The translations under genes and the position numbers were made by a program. DNA of 64,000 nucleotides, taken from contig NC_065574.1 in NCBI RefSeq assembly GCF_937616625.2, forward strand, positions 8,806,501-8,870,500, read 5' to 3'. This DNA is from Mercurialis annua. Taxonomy: Eukaryota > Streptophyta > Magnoliopsida > Malpighiales > Euphorbiaceae. Below, in pieces: positions 56,676 to 64,000 of this stretch. How positions within the stretch are numbered: position 1 is the first letter of the stretch; each line of letters opens with the position of its first letter. The notes beneath the pieces were generated by a model. That model was not told the origin of the DNA. It was given only the letters and a program-made list of their open reading frames with translations, and made no database searches.

Positions 56676-56984
56676 TGTAAGATTTTTAGGAGGACTAAAC
56701 TGAAACAAACTATTTTTATTTGTACTAAATTGTAATTAGTACACACACTAAATATACTCTTGCACTCACACACTGCACGTCACACACTCACTCACTTTGC
56801 TTTCTTATTTTTCATGTATACAAAATGTAGGCATCTATCTATATATATAGACACCATATGTCGGTTACACTATTTTCTAGGTATTTCTTACTAAACTCTA
56901 GAATAGGAAAATACTAGACATTACTTGGATATATAAGCAACTAGAATAGTGGAGAAAAGTGGAGAAGGTCGTTGACTTTTAACA
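56676..56984 (-). repeat. 3' LTR of the RT-less copia element
   Basis: 309 bp, nearly identical to 59840-60148. Adjacent polypurine tract CATTGAGGGGGAG on the minus strand (56985-56997). Confidence 0.92.
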
Positions 56985-57282
56985 CTCCCCCTCAATGACC
57001 GCTCTCTTGAGACGTTTCTCTACTTACTATACCAAGCCGCCTTTCTTTTTTTATTCCAGTCTTTACGTACTTCATTTTTGATTCTTCACTTAAAGCCGTC
57101 TTTTCAAATATAGCAGACTCCATTTTGTCATTTTCGATTAGTGCCACATTCGCATATTTAGGATTCGGCTTCCTTTGTCTCTCGCTCCTTCTAAATTGTA
57201 TTTCACGTTCCACTGAGATTTCTTCTTGAATATCATCTTCAAGCTGGCTTGGTCGTTCTTCTTCTGGTGTCCGTCTATATAC

Positions 57283-59676
57283 TCATGTGCGCCATGGAGA
57301 TTTAGCTCTTTTCGGGGATTGACTTCTTCTATTTTCTTCACTTGACTCCACTTCTCGAGTACTCTGCTCGATCACTTTGTCTTCTTGAGACTCTTCTTGT
57401 AGTCTCTCTTCTTTCTCTTTGGAGTCAGGAAGAACAATTCCCTGAGAAGACCACCACGAGGAAGTTTCATCGAATATGACATTCCTCGAAGTATAGCATT
57501 TTCCTGTATTTGGATCACAACACCTCCACCCTTTTCTTTCGTTGTCATATCCCACAAATATGCACTTTAATGCCTTCTTATCAAATTTGCTCCGCAAATG
57601 ATCAGGCACAAAAACATAACACACGCATCCGAAAACTCGAAAGTGACTTACAGTGGGTTTTATATTTTTGAGCTTCTCATAGGGTGAAACAAATCCAATC
57701 GGTACTTGTGGTAGTCTGTTGATCACGTGAGCAGTTGTCTTCATACACTCTGCCCAAAACCGGGATGGAACATTCTTCGCGTGTAACATGCTTCTACATG
57801 TTTCCGCTAAATGTCTATTCTTTCTTTCCGCCACTCCATTTTGCTGTGGAGTGTTTGGACAAGTCAACTGGCGTCTTATCTTGCAATCTTGCAAATATTT
57901 TGAGAATTCACGTGATGTATATTCTCCCCCATTATCGGTACGTAGACATCGAATTCTTTTACCGAGTTCTTTTTCTACTGTCTCCTTAAACTCAATAAAT
58001 TTTCGTAGTGCTTCCGATTTCTCTTTCATAAAGTAAACCCAAACGTACCTCGATAAATCATCAATGAAAGTAATCATGTACCGAAAGCCACTAATTGATG
58101 GATGCTTCACTGGTCCAAACACATCTGAATGGATTAACTCGAGCGACTCCTTCGCTCTATACTCAGAATCCTCATATGGTAGCTGATGCGCTTTTCCAAA
58201 CTGGCAGCCAACACATATAGTATCTTCTCGAACATTTAGTTGAGGAAGTCCCCTGAGTATAGACTTTTGCATCATCACTTTGAGCTTGTGATAATTCACG
58301 TGTCCTAGACGTGCATGCCACAAGTCAGCCGTCTCATTTTTTCTTGTCTTGTCTGCGTATGCCGTTTGAGCAGACATTACGTAGACAGAATTTAGCCTTC
58401 GTCCCTCCATCAATGGCTTATTTGGTAATCTCAAATTTTGATACACCTTCGCATCTTTGGGTCCGAACACCACGTAGTTTCCCGAAGATGTGAGTTGCGA
58501 CACCGATATTAGATTCTTCTTCATCCCTGGTACATGAAGCACATTTCCCAATGATACTTCTTTGGAGTTGTATCGGGGCACTACCATTGTTTTACCAACG
58601 TGAGTGATATGTAGCTTCGAGTCATTTGCAGTAACTACGACTCCTTCTCCCTTATACTCCGACATGCTTAAAAATTTCTTTTTATCTCCACTCATATGAT
58701 TTGAGCATCCGGAGTCTAAAATCCAATCATTATCATAATTAATAATATTATCACTCACCGCAGCAGATGCTTGAAAATCTAACTCCTCCTCGGTCTCCAC
58801 CTGTGGGTGTGTGGATGCCACATTTTCTTCAACTTTTCTATACCAACAGTCGCGAGCATAGTGACCTCGTTTGCCACAAACGAAACATTGATTATTTGTA
58901 CGTTGTCTCGTCTCCTCTCGTCGATCATTGTTGGTTTCTCGTTGAGCTCCCCCTTGTTGCCAGCTGCTTCCTTGTCGTCTTCGCCAATTTTCTTGTATTG
59001 GCGTTCTTCCTTTGTTGGATCTCACACCTTGTGAATCTCTACCATTTTTACTACTGAAGAGGGCTCTCTCCTCTTCTTTGATTGAGGTTTTAGACATTTG
59101 CTTGTCTAATTCCTCTTGATTTGCCAAGACATTTTCTAACTCATTCAAAGTTGGTTCTTTTGACCATCCGCGGGTTGCAGTCACAAGAGCATTAAACTCT
59201 GGACGTAGCCCGTGAGTGATTATTCTCCGCATTCGTGTTTCCGTGATTTTATTTTCAGGATCCAACTTTGAAATTTCTTGGGATAAAGATTTAACTTTAG
59301 AGAAGTATTGACTCACCGTTAAATCTTTTTGTGATATCGATAATAACTCATTCTTGAGTTGTTGGAGCTTGACATCATTCTTCCGAGTGTATACTCCAGC
59401 AAGAGTGTCCCACGCCTCTTTGGGCATTTTTGCGTCCTTGACATGTTGCAGCAAGTCGTCCTCCACTGATATTGATAAAGCATATAAAGCTTTACCGGCC
59501 CCGACCTTCCACTTTTTAAGGTCATCCTGACTTGTCGGGGATGTCGTTTCACTCCCTCCGACGATCTCCCAGAGATCTTGACCGAGCAAATAAAATTGCA
59601 TACGAGTACTCCATGTGCTATAATTATTAGCATTGAGTTTTTCAAGGGTACTCACCGATGTTGAAAAATCCGCCAT
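57283..59676 (-). CDS. Copia Gag-protease-integrase polyprotein (truncated before RT)
   Basis: 797 codons from [24 protein letters not shown]2/DUF4219-type gag comes first ([40 protein letters not shown]). Zinc knuckle [14 protein letters not shown] lies at about 262-275, and protease motif [13 protein letters not shown] at about 315. The pre-integrase region is [14 protein letters not shown]. The integrase core has [30 protein letters not shown] and [15 protein letters not shown] (DD35E residues D, D, E visible). The frame ends RAKSPWRT followed by a stop; the continuing linker is in another frame (to about 57000), so a frameshift adds to the RT deletion. Gag and integrase could still be made. 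Confidence 0.88.
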   Translation of the reverse strand: MADFSTSVSTLEKLNANNYSTWSTRMQFYLLGQDLWEIVGGSETTSPTSQDDLKKWKVGAGKALYALSISVEDDLLQHVKDAKMPKEAWDTLAGVYTRKNDVKLQQLKNELLSISQKDLTVSQYFSKVKSLSQEISKLDPENKITETRMRRIITHGLRPEFNALVTATRGWSKEPTLNELENVLANQEELDKQMSKTSIKEEERALFSSKNGRDSQGVRSNKGRTPIQENWRRRQGSSWQQGGAQRETNNDRREETRQRTNNQCFVCGKRGHYARDCWYRKVEENVASTHPQVETEEELDFQASAAVSDNIINYDNDWILDSGCSNHMSGDKKKFLSMSEYKGEGVVVTANDSKLHITHVGKTMVVPRYNSKEVSLGNVLHVPGMKKNLISVSQLTSSGNYVVFGPKDAKVYQNLRLPNKPLMEGRRLNSVYVMSAQTAYADKTRKNETADLWHARLGHVNYHKLKVMMQKSILRGLPQLNVREDTICVGCQFGKAHQLPYEDSEYRAKESLELIHSDVFGPVKHPSISGFRYMITFIDDLSRYVWVYFMKEKSEALRKFIEFKETVEKELGKRIRCLRTDNGGEYTSREFSKYLQDCKIRRQLTCPNTPQQNGVAERKNRHLAETCRSMLHAKNVPSRFWAECMKTTAHVINRLPQVPIGFVSPYEKLKNIKPTVSHFRVFGCVCYVFVPDHLRSKFDKKALKCIFVGYDNERKGWRCCDPNTGKCYTSRNVIFDETSSWWSSQGIVLPDSKEKEERLQEESQEDKVIEQSTREVESSEENRRSQSPKRAKSPWRT

Positions 59677-59821
59677 TTATTTGGTTATTTTCTCTAATTA
59701 ACCAAATCACTTGGTCCCTGACCAATACTCTGCACGATCCCTGACTACGTGCTTGCGGCGTTTCAACGTTACACGATCCCGGATCGCTTGCTCGACCTTT
59801 CCTCAAACGGATCCCTAATCG

Positions 59822-59837
59822 TCCCGCTCCGATACCA
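59822..59837 (-). other. Primer-binding site of the RT-less copia element
   Basis: TGGTATCGGAGCGGGA on the minus strand, two bases from the 5' LTR. Similar to TGGTATCAGAGC, the initiator-Met-tRNA type site of copia elements. Confidence 0.8.
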
Positions 59838-59839
59838 CT

Positions 59840-60148
59840 TGTAAGATTTTTAGGAGGACTAAACTGAAACAAACTATTTTTATTTGTACTAAATTGTAAT
59901 TAGTACACACATTAAATATACTCTTGCACTCACACACTGCACGTCACACACTCACTCACTTTGCTTTCTTATTTTTCATGTATACAAAATGTAGGCATCT
60001 ATCTATATATATAGACACCATATGTCGGTTACACTATTTTTTAGGTATTTCTTACTAAACTCTAGAATAGGAAAATACTAGACATTACTTGGATATATAA
60101 GCAACTAGAATAGTGGAGAAAAGTGGAGAAGGTCGTTGACTTTTAACA
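59840..60148 (-). repeat. 5' LTR of the RT-less copia element
   Basis: 309 bp, two transitions from the 3' LTR; followed by AGGAC. Confidence 0.92.
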
Positions 60149-60445
60149 AGGACCTCTATCCATCTCTATGCAAACAGCTTAATTGCATGTTGTCCTATAT
60201 TTTGGAGTTGGCAGCTTTCTGCTCGATGCTTTCTTAGCGCTCTCCACACATACAGTTTATTAGATTTGATAAGCATCTATTGTCACTCACCTGCAATATA
60301 TATAAACTATTTGCATTTGAAATAGTAGTCTAATAATTTATCTACCTGTCTTTTAGAAAGTCCAACTAATCCACAAATCAACATCTGAAACCGTTCATTT
60401 TAAACAGAGAGTGTGAGACTTGGAGCAATGAATTACGAATAACCA

Positions 60446-60600
60446 ATGTTACACATAAACTTGTTCAAATTCTACGTTTAAGAATTTCGTTTCCATTTCC
60501 GAAAGCCTTTTATATACAACTCTAAAACTTCACGTAAAAGAGATTGATTTATACCCCTCATATTGCTTTATATTCTTTCAGTTTGCCTTTTTACTACTCT
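60446..60600 (+). repeat. Dispersed GTTGCACGAAAAC-type repeat, degraded member 6
   Basis: AATGTTACACATAAACTTG followed by CAAATTCTACGTTTAAG, TTTCGTTTCCATTTCCGAAAG and CAACTCTAAAACTTCACGT keeps the family word order with substitutions. The right end is unclear. Confidence 0.45.
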
Positions 60601-61631
60601 CTCCGTCCCAAATTGATAGGCAGTTTAGGACAAACACGGATATTAAGAAATTTATGATCCCTAGATAAAATGAGTTAATATATAAAAAAAGGCTAATAGG
60701 TTGAAAAAAACCCTGACCTTTCTTTTAATTTTCAATTCCACCCTGACGTTACAATTTTTTCAATTTTACCTAATTTCGCATTTATGGTTTTCAATTGCAC
60801 CATGAGATAAAAAAATTAAATAATTTTCTTATTATAAGGATTAAAATATATAAAATAAATATATTGAAGGATCATTTCATATTTTTTTTCATATGAAAAA
60901 AATTCAATAAATACTTAAACTTAAAAAAGTTTCAAATAAATCCATAACAAAATTTTAATTATAATTCATTATTAATATTTAATACACCTCACTCCGCTTT
61001 CATCGGACCTACCATCACCCCAATCGACCGAACTCCACTTATCACCTACCATCGGAAACCACCGGAAAGCCATCTTCTCAATAAAATAAAAATAAATAAA
61101 TTAAATTTAAATTAATTAATTATAAAATATTTTAAAAAAAAATGGGAGGAGGAGGAGCTGCTCCTCCTCCCAAAACTTTTTTTAAAAAAATTTAATTAGT
61201 TAATCTAAATTTAATTAATTAATTTTTATTTTATTGAGAAGATGACTTTTTGTATAATTTATAATTTTAAAAAATATTTAGATTTTTTGATAAATATAAA
61301 GGATCTATTTTGAATATTCGCCAAATATATGCCTCATGGTGCAATTGAAAACTAAAAATGCAAAATAGGGTAAAATTGAAAAAATTGCAACGTCGGGGTG
61401 GAATTGAATATCAAAACAAAAGTCAGGGTTTTTTCAGCCTATATACTATACTTGCCCTCATTTAATGTAGTATTAACTTTTGTTTTTTTGTGATTTTTTT
61501 TGTGTTTCCAAGATATTCTCTATAATTAATGAGGATATATTTGACAATTATTTATTTAAGTAAATATCTAGTGCCTATAATTTGAGACAAAGAAATTTGA
61601 AATAGTGCCTATCAATTTGGAACGGAGGGAG
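60597..61631. mobile_element. Stowaway-type MITE carrying a nested insertion
   Basis: The inverted ends CTCTCTCCGTCCCAAATTGA and TCAATTTGGAACGGAGGGAG, extended by TAGGCA / TGCCTA, sit between TA dinucleotides (60595-60596 and 61632-61633). This is the classic Stowaway end and duplication. Without the inner block (60691-61439) the element would be about 285 bp, a normal size. Confidence 0.8.
60691..61439. mobile_element. Nested long-TIR element, 749 bp, with internal palindrome
   Basis: The arms of about 120 bp start GGCTAATAGGTTGAAAAAAA and end TTTTTTCAGCC, with CCCTGAC...AATTCCACCC mirrored by GGGTGGAATTG...GTCAGGG and TGCACCATGAG mirrored by CTCATGGTGCA. The middle is an imperfect palindrome (about 61070-61245; CATCTTCTCAATAAAATAAA mirrored by TTTATTTTATTGAGAAGATG-type sequence) centred on GGAGGAGGAG/CTCCTCCTCC at 61143-61172. 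Flanking 9-mers match at 6/9 only. Confidence 0.75.
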
Positions 61632-61633
61632 TA

Positions 61634-62750
61634 TAACAAATTCCAAACATGAAGTAATATGAAATATTTTTTTTTTTAATTTTAATTTAAATAAATTGTT
61701 ACAATTGAACTGAAAAATTAAAAATATTCTAAAATCGATAATTTTAAAAATTTAAACTATTAACTAAAAATGTCAAAAAAGTGTTGTTGATTGATTAGAC
61801 TTGTAGTTTTTCATTTCTTGCTAAGTAAGAATGAAAATGTATAATCAATATACACTTTGACTTTCGTATGAAATGCCTCAATTATTTGTTAATCACTATC
61901 GTGCCATGTAATGACTCACAGCAGCACATGATTTAAAATAATTTTTTTTTATATAATAAAATGTAATATGGGGAAGTTTTAATTTTTATATTAAAAACTT
62001 AAAAAGTATTAAAATATTCATATGCTTTAACTGCTTTGTAAACCTAATCCAACTAGATAATTGAATATTACATCACAATCGCTAATGTAAAATTTTATAT
62101 TAACAGCTCCCGGTATTAAAACAGATAAAATGAACTTATCTATCCACAATTTTAACGTTTTTGCAAGCATAAAATGATTTTTTTTTTGATAAATAACATA
62201 AAATGATATTTAGATTTTGCTAGTTTAATTTATCATTTTTTAAAAATTTGTCAAATATCCCACAAGTACTTATCTAAAGTTGATATGGCGTAAGGTTGCT
62301 TACACCACATCGGATAAATTTTGTATAAGTAGACGAATAACATTTCGTCACATTAGTTCAAAATGAGTTATGGATCTATTTGGAAAAATTCGAAACGATA
62401 ACAAATCAAAATGATAAAATTTAAAAATTGTGTTATATTTGACTAAAGTCTCCTAATTAAAATTTAATTCCTTCCCATTGAACCTTCTAAAAAATTAAAA
62501 TTTACACACTTGAATTTCATTAACAACAAACCAGCAAGTTGACCAAAAAATAAGTAGCCGACAATACACAGACTTGTTAGCTGGAACAAATCAATAATTT
62601 TGAAGTTCAAACCTAATAAAATAATTTTGATATTGAGTGCACCACAAGAAAATTACGTTTAAGTTCCAAATCAAGGCAAGCATTTAAGGATTCAATTCAT
62701 TTCAGAGTTTGCCCATTACATATCTCTTCTATTTCCATTCAATAGTAACA
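61634..62750. other. AT-rich upstream region of F-box copy 3
   Basis: No recognisable element or gene, apart from the presumed promoter and leader just before ATG 62751. Confidence 0.4.
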
Positions 62751-63355
62751 ATGTCAGAGATACCATTTGATATTATGTGTCACATACTAAAGCTCTTACC
62801 TGTTAAATCTCTTCTTCGTTTCAGATGCTTATCAAAAACTTATTGTTCTTTAATTGACAGCCGCAATTTCATAAACCTCCATCTCTTTCAATCAAACTAT
62901 ACAAACACCAATCAAAGTCTCATCACTTTTCGAACAAGTTTCCAAGAGGTTGATAAAACGTATATGATGGATTTAGATACTCCGGGCCATCACCTAGTCG
63001 AATGCGATTACCCTTTCTCGAAGAGCTCTCTCATTCCTGATGATTTTTGGGATCACTTGAAAAATTCTGTTATATTTGGTTCTTGCAATGGCTTAATCGC
63101 GTTGTATCATCCGCAAGAAGGAATGTTACTCTGGAATCCATCCACCAAAAAGCACCAAAACGTACCTACTTTTTGGGGATCCAGTGACAAAATTCGTAGT
63201 TCTGATTATCTTCTTGATGGATTCGGCTATGATTCTGTCAGCGGCGATTACAAGGTCATCAGGATTCGGACAAGGGACAGTGAGAGGCGAAAACGATCCA
63301 GGGTTATGATTTATAGTGTAAAACATAACTGTTCAAGAAGGATCGAGGACTTCCC
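62751..63355 (+). pseudogene. F-box gene copy 3, cut by an LTR insertion
   Basis: About 202 codons from MSEIPFDIMCHILKLLPVKS, matching copies 1 and 2 through the F-box (2-45) and the first half of the FBA region (FGSCNGLIALYHPQEGMLLW, DGFGYDSVSGDYKVIRIRTR, SVKHNCSRRIEDFP). Homology stops exactly at GACTTCCC (63348-63355), where the sister genes continue TTATG/TTATA. The next bases are TGTTATAAAA, an LTR-like start, and the frame stops 13 bases later. The second half of the protein is missing from the window. The reading frame before the break is intact, so the event looks recent. Confidence 0.82.
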
Positions 63356-64000
63356 TGTTATAAAATAATTAAGTGTTAGTGTGATTAAGTTAACACAAAT
63401 ATACATATTAATTAAGGTGTTAAAACATCATTATATAACTTGACACATCATTGATTAAGTGTCAAGTATATAATGTATTATTGACACATTATGATCAAGG
63501 TGTCAAATATACAATGTATATTTGACACATAATGTATATAGGTGTTATATAATTAACCCACATCTTGACACATAATTGTGGTCCAATTAAATTAATAAAA
63601 ATTAATATTATGTGGATTAATCTCATCCGTTGATTTGGTTATGTGATGGACGTACCGGATTGAATTAAAATGTCTATAAATAGAATGGAAATTGGTCCTC
63701 TCTCTACCACACCAAAACACATCTCTAACTCCATCTAAAGAGTGTGATTAAAAAATTAAAGGGTTAAGGGAGAGAAATCAATTTCTCGTTAATGGCTTCA
63801 AGCGGAATTTCTCTTGAAAATTCAAGTAAGTTTTCTATCAATATTTATTTACAGTATTATGAAATTATTTAGTTTTAAAGATCCTTAGAGTTTACGTTAA
63901 TGATGTCTTGTTAATGCAAAATATAGCAAGTCGTATTATGCGATTAATTACATATAGTTAAAATTCTGTGTAAGGAGGTTGGTATTTAAGTGGTCCGCTC
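63356..64000 (+). mobile_element. LTR-like insertion in F-box copy 3 (runs off right edge)
   Basis: Begins TGTTATAAAATAATTAAG exactly at the break in the F-box gene. It contains clustered TGACACAT/GTGTCAA words (63440-63565), a TATA box TCTATAAATAGAATGG (63674-63689) and a CACACCAAAACAC start region, as expected for the U3/R of an LTR. Near the right edge TTGGTATTTAAGTGG (about 63979) loosely recalls a copia primer-binding site. The LTR end, internal region and second LTR are outside or unclear. Confidence 0.55.

Larger units (their letters stand above)
56676..60148 (-). mobile_element. Young Ty1-copia element lacking reverse transcriptase, 3473 bp
   Basis: Target duplication AGGAC (56671-56675 and 60149-60153). 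Identical-length 309-bp LTRs (56676-56984 and 59840-60148), minus-strand sense TGTTAAAAGTC...ATCTTACA, differ at two positions (both C/T on the plus strand). Sense is minus: primer site, gag, protease, integrase, then a GAGGGGGAG polypurine tract at the left LTR. Only about 300 bp lie between the integrase end and the LTR. They keep the pre-RT linker (RRSERQRKPNPKYANVALIE) and a pol-terminal tail (LGIVSRET) with the RT/RNase H core missing. It is a deletion derivative that needs trans-supplied RT. Confidence 0.9.

Overview
This is nuclear DNA of a flowering plant, very probably a eudicot. It is AT-rich, its genes are split by GT-AG introns, and it carries plant-type genes (a TSO1-like CRC protein, a plant (6-4) photolyase, FBA-type F-box genes) separated by dense transposable-element debris. 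The sequence alone does not name the species. There is no prokaryotic, organellar or CRISPR content.

Layout. 1-2925 (-) is the 5' part of a PWP2/UTP1-type WD40 gene that runs off the left edge. 3255-9370 is a repeat island: a 1.36-kb long-TIR Mutator-like element, the 3' half of a decayed LINE, a split direct repeat and a decayed gypsy-type element. 9967-15327 (+) is a ten-exon TSO1/CPP gene. 16042-19192 (-) is a nine-exon acyl-protein-thioesterase-like hydrolase. 19.3-27.3 kb is gene-poor and holds SINEs, long-TIR MITEs and a short LINE-derived retroposon. 27366-34109 is a recent, complete-ended but pol-less gypsy-type LTR element. 34.1-38.5 kb is gene-free. 38567-42334 (-) is COX5B and 43173-47689 (-) is a (6-4) photolyase (UVR3).

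48.4-63.4 kb holds an array of three same-strand F-box genes. The first two are intact. A 3' fragment duplicated from the second lies behind it. The third is cut by an LTR element that runs off the right edge. The array is interleaved with MITEs, a SINE, a Stowaway-type nest and a young RT-less copia element (56676-60148).

The host genes are unrelated housekeeping or regulatory loci (ribosome biogenesis, cell-cycle transcription control, lipid or ester hydrolysis, respiration, DNA repair, SCF substrate choice) and do not form a pathway. The most distinctive biology is mobile: two very young LTR elements (LTRs differing at 3/594 and 2/309 positions, intact 5-bp target duplications) that lack reverse transcriptase and so must have moved in trans. 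One carries an antisense, coiled-coil-encoding gene set facing its gag. At least seven long-TIR MITEs and a dispersed GTTGCACGAAAAC-ended repeat add to this. Exon joins were derived by hand from splice consensus and reading-frame continuity; no search or alignment program was run.
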